Source: Agreia sp. Leaf283
GTDB lineage: Bacteria > Actinomycetota > Actinomycetes > Actinomycetales > Microbacteriaceae
Direction of reading: 5' to 3'
Length of the DNA stretch: 64,000 bases
Assembly (NCBI RefSeq): GCF_001422485.1
Contig: NZ_LMNF01000001.1
Coordinates: forward strand, 751,900 to 815,899
In this document: one piece after another, positions 55,501-62,075 of the stretch
How the letters are laid out: every line of letters begins with the position of its first letter
Position numbering within the stretch: position 1 is the stretch's first letter
Notes under the pieces: model-generated
Seen by the model: the letters and a program-made list of their open reading frames with translations, nothing else
Told to the model about the DNA's origin: nothing
Database searches by the model: none
Position numbers and translations under genes: made by a program

Positions 55501-57521
55501 TGAGCCCGGGCTCGGTGGCGCACTTCCTCGACCCCGACAGCATCGAATTCGACCTCGTGATCTTCGACGAGGCGTCGCAGATCAGGGTGCCTCAGGCCAT
55601 CGGGGCGATGGGGCGCGGCAAGGCCGTGATCGTGGTGGGCGACTCGAAGCAGATGCCTCCCACGCGCATCATGCAGGTGGATGCGACGGGTCCCGACACC
55701 CCGGCCCCCGAACGCGACGAACCGCTGGTGGTCGAAGACCTCGAGTCGATCCTCACCGAGTCGGTGGAGTCCGGGCTGCCTCAGCTCTGGCTCAACTGGC
55801 ACTATCGCAGCCAGGACGAGAGCCTCATCGCGTTCTCGAACGCCGCCTACTACGGCAACAAGCTCGTGAGCCTGCCGTCGCCGCTCAGCGGCGCGGCGGC
55901 TGCGGGGGCCGGTTCCGGCGCGTCGGCCGGCGCCGGCGGCACCGGGCTCAGCTGGCGCCGGGTCGACGGCACGTTCGACCGCGGGCGCACCCGCACGAAC
56001 GAGGTCGAGGCGCAGGCCATCGTCGACGAGATCGTGGCTCGGCTGCGGGCGCCTTCGACGATGCGCGAGTCGATCGGCGTCGTGTGCTTCAACGTGCAGC
56101 AGCGCGACCTCATCCTCGACAAGCTCGAGGACAGCACCGACCCGGTGATCCAGAAGGCGCTGCTCGCCGCCCCCGGCTCCGAGCTCTTCGTGAAGAACCT
56201 CGAGAACGTGCAGGGCGACGAGCGCGACACCATTCTGTTCTCGCTCGCGTTCTCGAAAGACCTGGCCACGGGCATCCTGCCCCTGAACTTCGGGCCTCTC
56301 AACCTGCCCGGCGGCGAGCGCCGGCTCAACGTGGCGGTCACCCGCGCGAAGCGGCAGGTGGTGCTGTTCAGCTCGTTCGACGCGGCCGACATCCAGCTCA
56401 CCCGATCGCGCGCCCAGGGAATCGCCGACCTCAAGTCGTATCTCGAGTTCGCGGCGACCCGCAGCGCGGGCGCGCTTCCGGGCGGCGGCCGGGGCGGGGC
56501 GCAGGATGCCGTCACCGGCAACCAGGGACGCTTCGTCGACGAGCTCGCCACCGCGCTGCGCGATCGCGGACTCGAGGTGGAGACCGGCCTCGGACTCTCG
56601 TCGTTCACGGTCGACCTCGCCGTGCGGCACCGCGGATCGTCGTCTTGGGCCGTCGCCGTGATGGTCGACGGACCCGGCTGGGCATCGCGCCCCACGGTGA
56701 GCGACCGTGACGGCGCGCCGAACCTGCTCGTCGACGTGATGTCGTGGCCCGCGGTCATCCGCGCCTGGCTGCCGGCGTGGATCCGGGACCGCAGCGCCCT
56801 GATCGCCCGGATCGTCGTGGCCGTCGATCACCCGGCGAGTGCACGCCTGCCCGACGCGGATGCGGTGGAGGCCACGCGCGACGCAGGCAAGGCCGCCGAC
56901 CGGGCCGCCGAGGATGCGCGGGCCGAGAGGGCGTTCCCCACGACCGCGTCGACGTCTACTCTGGCGCGCGAACTTCCCGTGTTCGAGCCGGCCGACGACA
57001 GTGCGGTGTACCCGCAGTCGAAGCTCGACAACCTCGACGCCGTGCCGATCATCGAGACCGAGGCGGCGAGCATCCTCGAGGTGGAGGGGCCGATACCCGT
57101 CGACCGACTGGTGTCGACGATCGCGCGCCGCTTCGACTACAGCCGCGTCGGCGACGCGAAGCGTGAACTGCTGCAGCAGACCGTGCGCGGAGCGTTCGCG
57201 ATCTCGCCCGACGACTTCGTGTGGCCCGCCGGGCTCGACGCGTCGACCTGGAGGGGGGCGCGTCGCACCTCTTCGACCGCCATTCGTCCCGTGACCGACG
57301 TGAGCCCGCAGGAGATCTCGAACGCGATCGAGCTGCTGCTCGCCGAGTCGCTCAGCATCGACTCCGACGAGCTGCTGCGCGAGACGGCGTCGGTTCTCGG
57401 CTACTCGCGACTCACCGAGTCGACCCGCGTGTGGATCGAGCGCGGCCTCGAGCTCGCGCTCTCGCAGAACCGGGTGCAGCGCCAGGGCTCACGCCTCGTT
57501 CGCGCCGCTGCCCGCGACTGA
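52545..57521 (+). CDS. DUF4011 / superfamily-1 helicase / Vsr-like nuclease / DUF3320 protein (Hhe-type)
   Basis: A 1658-residue protein. DUF4011 (about 60-300): NWKRDLLDLTLRNPLLNM. Helicase: Walker A LEGPPGTGKSQT (about 377), Walker B FDEASQIRVPQAIGAMG (about 1007), VVGDSKQMPP, LNWHYRSQDESLIAFSN, VQGDERDTILFSLAFS and VAVTRAKRQV. Nuclease-like domain (about 1330-1450): FVDELATALRDRGLEVETG, SSFTVDLAV. DUF3320 (about 1488-1570): YPQSKLDNLDAVPI. This order matches the single-gene anti-phage system reported as DUF4011-helicase-Vsr-DUF3320 (Hhe). The nuclease segment reads AVAVMVDGPGW where relatives have GIECDGATY, so a catalytic Glu may be lost. ATG 52545 follows GGGGAGAG. It stands alone, with no other defence gene beside it. 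Confidence 0.85.
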   Translation: MNMNTDEPVRRARHAGPLKDGDAPVEDAPIEATVQAPLQDAVQDAPQNPVEDAADAEVLSRLERLDDSPARVRNWKRDLLDLTLRNPLLNMPRTQKVLDLVVPPGLLPSIDDAVHAGRKLRLSSGLDASGRKRVDGIDSHTPLAHDELSAVFRTSRTLFSQLDDEKHRKQLRAMKREAESLEQETGSNYLYLTLGTLVHTRPDGREARAPLFLMPVRLTGGLSFTPYFLAADGDDLAQPNLCLLQWFQTTQGLDLTELSSPAIDDSGLAIEAVFEGIRRQLAEAELPYRLEESVSLAILRFSTFQIWKDIDSNWRSLLSNPVVRHLVERPGETFVEPAGDSRPTIDEAALRLPIAADGSQMAAVVRATSGQSFVLEGPPGTGKSQTITNLIAHALTEGKTVLFVAEKQAALEVVKRRLDRIGLGAFSLELHGAKQSMNTIREQLRESLRLRVATDPHAWALADTRLRAAIAELDRHPTRVHSPNALGYTVWSAYDALAALGEGPTAAVPTGWLTTTPDESPTIIARDFRDAAQRFGLRPAHPWLVVGATDPARLQVAPVTDSLRDLAAVRPRLDELSPEARLVLGDLRPATELPVASRLLDARSRGLLPPADALAAIDRTSWREASDDLRTGLADYLERHAAVLTDASAAAIEAPRLDEWVERSTALDGAWFLPELRRRSIRSALRPLLRSGFEPSGKAVTPLLVALQAARSDAQELQRQASALAGLVLPAGWQPYAPEAKTALDTAVRTSLGSVWLAKRTPRAWSWVSAGAGDGAGAGATGTTDADAAIVRDIDASWNRWLAAVGATGLTVRQWTHGRDWVSSWATDEVAWLIDVRATGLLQLQRFTETRRQLEHLRELGLAGFSTQLATGQIEPTDASEALMRGLATASLEERLRAANLDTFDGDAQDRHVSAYRDQGALVREQLRGELASELLAARPFDADELRGEVAELARQIERKRGGLAFREVARRYPRALTSIVPVFLMSPGSVAHFLDPDSIEFDLVIFDEASQIRVPQAIGAMGRGKAVIVVGDSKQMPPTRIMQVDATGPDTPAPERDEPLVVEDLESILTESVESGLPQLWLNWHYRSQDESLIAFSNAAYYGNKLVSLPSPLSGAAAAGAGSGASAGAGGTGLSWRRVDGTFDRGRTRTNEVEAQAIVDEIVARLRAPSTMRESIGVVCFNVQQRDLILDKLEDSTDPVIQKALLAAPGSELFVKNLENVQGDERDTILFSLAFSKDLATGILPLNFGPLNLPGGERRLNVAVTRAKRQVVLFSSFDAADIQLTRSRAQGIADLKSYLEFAATRSAGALPGGGRGGAQDAVTGNQGRFVDELATALRDRGLEVETGLGLSSFTVDLAVRHRGSSSWAVAVMVDGPGWASRPTVSDRDGAPNLLVDVMSWPAVIRAWLPAWIRDRSALIARIVVAVDHPASARLPDADAVEATRDAGKAADRAAEDARAERAFPTTASTSTLARELPVFEPADDSAVYPQSKLDNLDAVPIIETEAASILEVEGPIPVDRLVSTIARRFDYSRVGDAKRELLQQTVRGAFAISPDDFVWPAGLDASTWRGARRTSSTAIRPVTDVSPQEISNAIELLLAESLSIDSDELLRETASVLGYSRLTESTRVWIERGLELALSQNRVQRQGSRLVRAAARD

Positions 57522-57579
57522 TTCAGGAGGAGAGCGCGGCCGTCGCCACTATCCACACGGTGACGCACTCCTCCTGAAT
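57521..57579. repeat. 59-bp palindromic repeat, copy 2
   Basis: ATTCAGGAGGAG...CTCCTCCTGAAT with 15 of 16 arm positions paired, inverted relative to copy 1 at 730-788. It starts on the last base of the DUF4011 stop codon and ends on the last base of the convergent APC permease stop, so it exactly fills the space between two genes and may terminate both. Confidence 0.85.
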
Positions 57580-58841
57580 TAGACACGACTCATCCGCAGG
57601 GCCCGCAGTGCGAAGCCGGCGAGAACCACTGCGGCACCGGTCACGATGGCCGGCAGGGGCAGCGTGACGACGAGCACCGCGCAGCCGATCGCGCCGACGA
57701 CACTCACCACGCGCCCGACAGTGCGCATCCGAACCCACGGCAGCTCGCGGCGCTGCCGGAACGCCGCCACGTTGGCCACGAAGTAGTACAGCAGAACGCC
57801 GAACGACGAGAAGGCGATCACTCCGCGCAGATCAGCGACGAGCACCAGCACGACCACCACGATGCCGACCGCGATCTCCGCCCGATACGGCGTGCTGTAG
57901 CGGGCATGCACGGCGCTGAACCAGCGCGGCAGGTCTCCCTCGCGCGCCATGGCGAAGCTCGTGCGACCGATTCCGGTGATGAGCGCCAGCAGCGCGCCGA
58001 GCGAGGCGAGAGCGGCCCCGATGCGCACCAGCGGCGAGGCCCACGCCCATCCATTGGCCGTCACGACATCGACGAGCGGGTTGTCGCTGGCCGCGAGACC
58101 GGATGCGCCGAGGGCACCGAGCGCCGTCACTCCGACGGCGGCGTAGACGACCACGACGACAGCGAAGGCGATGCCGATCGCCCGCGGAATCGTGCGGGCC
58201 GGGTCGCGTACCTCCTCGCCGAGGGTCGCGATGCGCGCGTACCCCGCGAAGGCGAAGAACAGCAGGCCCGCCGACTGCAGCACGGCGAAGGCATCGCCCG
58301 ACGGGCCCGCGAGAGCGTCGGCGCCCGGGCCGCTCGGTGCCGATCCGAGAAGGCCGGATGCGACGACCACGGCGAGCAGGGCCAGCACCGGCACCACGAT
58401 CAGCCGGGTGAGAAACGCGGTGCGCGTGATTCCGAAGAGGTTCACCGTGACCAGCACGACGACCACCGCGACGGCGGCCAGGCGCGACCACGGAGACGGC
58501 ACTGCGTAGGCCGCGAAGGTCATCGCCATGGCGGCCGAGCTGGCGACCTTGCCGACGACGAAGCTCCAGCCGGCGGCGAACCCCCACCATGGTCCGAGGA
58601 GCTCGCGGCCGTAGACGTAGGTTCCGCCGGCCGAGGGGTACTGCGCCGCGAGCCGCGCAGAGGAGTGCGCATTGCAGAACGCGACGACGGCCGCGATCGC
58701 CAGACCCACGAGCAGGCCGACGCCCGCGGTCTGCGCGGCGGGCTGGAACACGGCGAAGACGCCGGCGCCGATCATCGATCCGAGGCCGATGAAGACGGCG
58801 TCGCCCAGCGTGAGTCGACGGGCCAGTCGCGGTGAAGTCAC
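57579..58841 (-). CDS. APC-family amino acid/polyamine permease
   Basis: A 420-residue inner-membrane transporter with about 12 helices. TM1 carries the unwound substrate site GLGSMIGAGVFAVFQ (about 20-34), then ARLAAQYPSAGGTYVYGRELLG, GFAAGWSFVVGKVAS, and TM6 LLFFAFAGYARIATLGEEVRDP, then ARTIPRAIGIAF; all are APC signatures. The substrate is likely an amino acid, amine or polyamine. It starts 35 bp after the kinase/aminotransferase gene on the same strand, so the two form an operon that probably imports and metabolises one amine. Its stop codon ends at the 59-bp palindrome. Confidence 0.92.
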   Translation of the reverse strand: MTSPRLARRLTLGDAVFIGLGSMIGAGVFAVFQPAAQTAGVGLLVGLAIAAVVAFCNAHSSARLAAQYPSAGGTYVYGRELLGPWWGFAAGWSFVVGKVASSAAMAMTFAAYAVPSPWSRLAAVAVVVVLVTVNLFGITRTAFLTRLIVVPVLALLAVVVASGLLGSAPSGPGADALAGPSGDAFAVLQSAGLLFFAFAGYARIATLGEEVRDPARTIPRAIGIAFAVVVVVYAAVGVTALGALGASGLAASDNPLVDVVTANGWAWASPLVRIGAALASLGALLALITGIGRTSFAMAREGDLPRWFSAVHARYSTPYRAEIAVGIVVVVLVLVADLRGVIAFSSFGVLLYYFVANVAAFRQRRELPWVRMRTVGRVVSVVGAIGCAVLVVTLPLPAIVTGAAVVLAGFALRALRMSRV

Positions 58842-58876
58842 GACCGCACGCTAGCGCAGTCGGATTAACGGGGCGC

Positions 58877-61800
58877 TCACGCCGAGCGGCGCCTCTCGTC
58901 GAAGCCGAACCCCTCGGCGAGCACCCGGTCGAGCATGTCGACGAAGTAGTCCGCCGCCTCGATCGTGAGGGTCAGCGGCGGCTTGATCTTGAGGATGTTC
59001 TGGCGGTCGCCCGTGGCCTGGATGATCACGCCGAGCTCGCGCATCCGCTCGCAGATCGCCGCGGTCTCGCGCGTCGCCGGCTCGAGAGTCTCGCGCGAGG
59101 TCACGAACTCGAGGCCGAGATAGAGGCCGGATCCGTGCACCGCGCCCACCAGCTCGTGTGCGTCTCCGAGCGCGCCGAGTCGCGAGCGCAAGTGCCCTCC
59201 GACGACGCGCGCGTTCTCCTGGAGTCCCTCGTCGCGCAGGATGTCGAGAACGGCCAGGCCGATGACGCTCGACACCGGCGATCCTCCGGCAGACGAGAAG
59301 AAGTACCCCTGGTTGCGGTAGTTGTCGGCCACCTCGCGGCTCGTGATCACCGCTCCGAGCGGATGCCCGTTGCCCATCGCCTTCGCGATCGTCACGATGT
59401 CGGGAACCACCCCCTGCTGCTCGAAACCCCAGAACCACTCGCCCAGTCGGCCGTAGCCCACCTGCACTTCGTCGGCGATCGCCAGCCCGCCGGCCTCGCG
59501 CACGGCCGCGTAGACCTCGGCAAGGTAGCCGTCGGGCAGCGGCATCCCTCCCGCGTTCCCGTAGAAGGCCTCGGCGAGAAACGCCGCGGGCGGGTGACCG
59601 GATGCCGTCAGCTCGCGGATCTCGGCGGCCGCTCGGCCCGCGTAGTGGGTCGCGTCGGCACCGCGCAGTTCGCCCCGGTATGCGTTCGGGGCCGGCACGG
59701 TGTGCACCCAGTCGGGCCTCGTCTCGAGGGCGTCGGGGTTGTCGGCCACCGAGGTCGACACGGCATCGGTCGCGAAGGTCCAGCCGTGGTACGCCTCGCG
59801 CACCGAGACGACGTCCTGCCGTCCGCTCCATGCCCACGCGATGCGCAGCGCCAGGTCGTCGGCCTCCGAGCCCGAGTTCACGAGGAACACCGTGTCGAGC
59901 GGGTCGGGCAGCAGGGCCGTGAGCCTCTCGGAGAGCTCGACGACAGAGGAGTAGTTGAACCGCGAGTTGCTGTTGAACCGCTGCAGCTGGCGGTACGCGG
60001 CTTCGGCGATTCTCGGATGCGCGTGGCCGACCGAGGCGACGTTGTTCACCATGTCGAGATAGCAGCGGGCGTCGGTGTCGACGAGGGTGTGCCTCCAGCC
60101 GCGCTCGATGCGGGGCGGATCGGCGTAGTAGTGCTCCTGCACATCGGCGAAGACGGCTGCGCGGCGCTCGAGCAACGGGGTGCCCGTTCCCTGAGCGGCC
60201 TCCGTTCCCTGAGCAGCGCCCGTTCCCTGAGCTTGTCGAAGGGAACCCGTGTCGACTGCCCCTTCCCCTTCGACAGGCTCAGGGAACGACTGGCCCAGCA
60301 GGTACGTCGCATCCGGGCTCACCACGCTCCACCCGGCGAACAGCGCACTCTGCACGAACTCCGGCGCGGCCCCGTCGATCGTCACGAGCTGAACCGACAG
60401 CGCCGACAGCCCGGCCGCGACGACGGCCGTCGTTCCGAGCTGCTGGCCCGCCCGCAGCTGCGTGCCCGAGGCAACTCCCGTGTCGACGCCGCGGAGCACC
60501 AGTCTGACTCCGCGCGACACCAGCTCCACCGCGTCGTCGCGGCGCTCGAGGCGTCCAGACCAGGGAGCGTGCACAGCGGTCGGCACCGGCAGGAACACCG
60601 AGGTCGACAGCGCGGCCACGGCGGGGGCCTCCGGCGACATGGCGGCAGACCGCGAGAGCCGACGCTCCCCGTACGGGGTGATCACGGCATCCGCGCCCGT
60701 CGCGAGCAGGCGCCGGGCGGCGTCGAACTCTACCGACGCCGCAAGCCAGCGGCCCTCGTTCATCTCGTCGGAATCGCTCGAGAGCGAGAGCACCGCCGGC
60801 GCAGAGGGATCGAGCGCAGGCAGGAGCGGCGCGACCACGGGCGGAACCGTCGCCGGCGAGGTCGCCGCGCCCAGCCCATCCGAGCCCGGCCCATCCAAAC
60901 CCAGCGCACCCAGACCCAGTGCCTCGCGCAGAACGCCCGTCATCACGGCGAGCGGAACGCTGTCGGCGACCTCGAAGATGCGCCACTCGTGCTCGACGGC
61001 GCCGGTCGCGTAGTCGTTGCCCTCGTCGATGGATGCCTGCTGGTTTCCGCTGGCCACGAGCACGGCTCCGCGCAGAACCACGAGCGCCCAGAGGGCGTCG
61101 ACCTCGTCGCCCGTGAGCGACGCGATCGCGTGGAAGGCGCGCACCGCGGGCAGCGCCGTGAGCGGGGAGGCGCCCGCGTGATGCAGCACCGACGAGATCG
61201 CGACGGCCAGTTCGGCCACGCGCCACGAGGTCATCACGTCGCCGAAGTCAATCACGCCGTCGGCCACCCGGTAGCCCTCGGCCGACACCGTGCACACCAC
61301 ATTGTCGTCGGCCACGTCGCCGTGGATCGCCTGCACGGGAAGCCGGCCGGCGAGGGTGGCGACGGCCGCCGAGGCCCGGGCCGTGGCATCCAGCACTGCT
61401 GCTCGCCGGGACCCGTCGGAGATGTAGGGGGCGAGCCGGTCGACGACCGCGGCCGCATGCCGCAGGTCCCACTGCAGGGTGCGTTCGGTACCCGGATGCG
61501 CGAAGTCGGCGAGGCCCGACGACACGCGCGCGGCCACCTCCCCGAGGCTCGCGACGGCCGCCGGGGGAAGGTAGCCGCCTCCCGAGAGGGTGCCCCCGCC
61601 GAGGTGCTCGATCACCCGGGCGAGCATGGGCTCGCCGCCCACGTCGACCGTCTCGATCGTGGCCCCGGATGCCCCGGCCCGCGAGATCGGCAGCCGCAGC
61701 CCGGGCTGCCGCTCGGCGAGATGGCGGGTCGCCGCATCCTGCGCCTCGAGCTCGAGACGCGAAAACGCGGGGTTCGCGATCTTGAGAACGGCGCGCTGAC

Positions 61801-61966
61801 CCTGTTCGTCGATCAGCAGGAAGTTCGCGTCCTGCTGGCTGCCCAGCTCGCTGGCGACGCCGTCGATGCAGAACTTCTCGTGGGCGATCCGCTGCGCCTC
61901 GCCGAGAGTGAGCGCCGGCCCCGGCAGCTCGTCCTGCGCGAAGAAGTCGAAGGTGCCAGAGCTCAT
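58877..61966 (-). CDS. Three-domain APH kinase / M23-like / class III aminotransferase
   Basis: A 1029-residue protein. Residues 1-about 330: aminoglycoside-phosphotransferase-like kinase with IHGDVADDNVV (about 214) and VIDFGDVMTS. Residues about 455-540: M23-peptidase-like barrel (VHAPWSGRLERRDDAVELV). Residues about 600-1029: class III aminotransferase with DEVQVGYGRLGEWFWGFE and the PLP Lys in IVTIAKAMGNGHPLG (about 859). This fusion is related to the ethanolamine-phosphate/5-phosphohydroxylysine phospho-lyase family, so it may phosphorylate and then eliminate or transaminate an amino alcohol. The linker (about 560-594) is encoded by dispersed repeats. ATG 61966 is preferred over 62008. 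Confidence 0.88.
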   Translation of the reverse strand: MSSGTFDFFAQDELPGPALTLGEAQRIAHEKFCIDGVASELGSQQDANFLLIDEQGQRAVLKIANPAFSRLELEAQDAATRHLAERQPGLRLPISRAGASGATIETVDVGGEPMLARVIEHLGGGTLSGGGYLPPAAVASLGEVAARVSSGLADFAHPGTERTLQWDLRHAAAVVDRLAPYISDGSRRAAVLDATARASAAVATLAGRLPVQAIHGDVADDNVVCTVSAEGYRVADGVIDFGDVMTSWRVAELAVAISSVLHHAGASPLTALPAVRAFHAIASLTGDEVDALWALVVLRGAVLVASGNQQASIDEGNDYATGAVEHEWRIFEVADSVPLAVMTGVLREALGLGALGLDGPGSDGLGAATSPATVPPVVAPLLPALDPSAPAVLSLSSDSDEMNEGRWLAASVEFDAARRLLATGADAVITPYGERRLSRSAAMSPEAPAVAALSTSVFLPVPTAVHAPWSGRLERRDDAVELVSRGVRLVLRGVDTGVASGTQLRAGQQLGTTAVVAAGLSALSVQLVTIDGAAPEFVQSALFAGWSVVSPDATYLLGQSFPEPVEGEGAVDTGSLRQAQGTGAAQGTEAAQGTGTPLLERRAAVFADVQEHYYADPPRIERGWRHTLVDTDARCYLDMVNNVASVGHAHPRIAEAAYRQLQRFNSNSRFNYSSVVELSERLTALLPDPLDTVFLVNSGSEADDLALRIAWAWSGRQDVVSVREAYHGWTFATDAVSTSVADNPDALETRPDWVHTVPAPNAYRGELRGADATHYAGRAAAEIRELTASGHPPAAFLAEAFYGNAGGMPLPDGYLAEVYAAVREAGGLAIADEVQVGYGRLGEWFWGFEQQGVVPDIVTIAKAMGNGHPLGAVITSREVADNYRNQGYFFSSAGGSPVSSVIGLAVLDILRDEGLQENARVVGGHLRSRLGALGDAHELVGAVHGSGLYLGLEFVTSRETLEPATRETAAICERMRELGVIIQATGDRQNILKIKPPLTLTIEAADYFVDMLDRVLAEGFGFDERRRSA
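60185..60288. repeat. Four CCCTGAGC-family repeats inside the coding linker
   Basis: Three partial or full copies of CGTTCCCTGAGC in a row, the third continuing to TTGTCGAAGGG, then one inverted copy (CCTTCGACAGGCTCAGGGAACG in two pieces). All are translated in frame; they give the peptides FPEPVEG and LRQAQGT plus two AQGT repeats. Confidence 0.9.
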
Positions 61967-62075
61967 GCCCCCATCATCCCGCACCGGCCCGCCTCGCCGA
62001 GATGACACTTCGCGCCGCTCGACCGCGCCACGATGCCAACTCGCGTGGCCGCAAAAGGCAACTCGAAGTCGCGAG
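61967..62075. other. Gap between putA and the kinase/aminotransferase gene
   Basis: Contains the near-direct repeat GCCAACTCG / GGCAACTCG and a weak inverted pair ACTTCG / CGAAGT. No gene, operator or clear terminator is seen. Confidence 0.4.

Noticed and set aside
52332-56831. A 1499-codon open frame on the minus strand
   Set aside because: It lies entirely antisense to the DUF4011/helicase gene, has no recognisable domain and shows shadow-frame composition.
58832-62005. A 1057-codon open frame on the plus strand
   Set aside because: It is antisense to the kinase/aminotransferase fusion, whose domains and catalytic motifs are clear.
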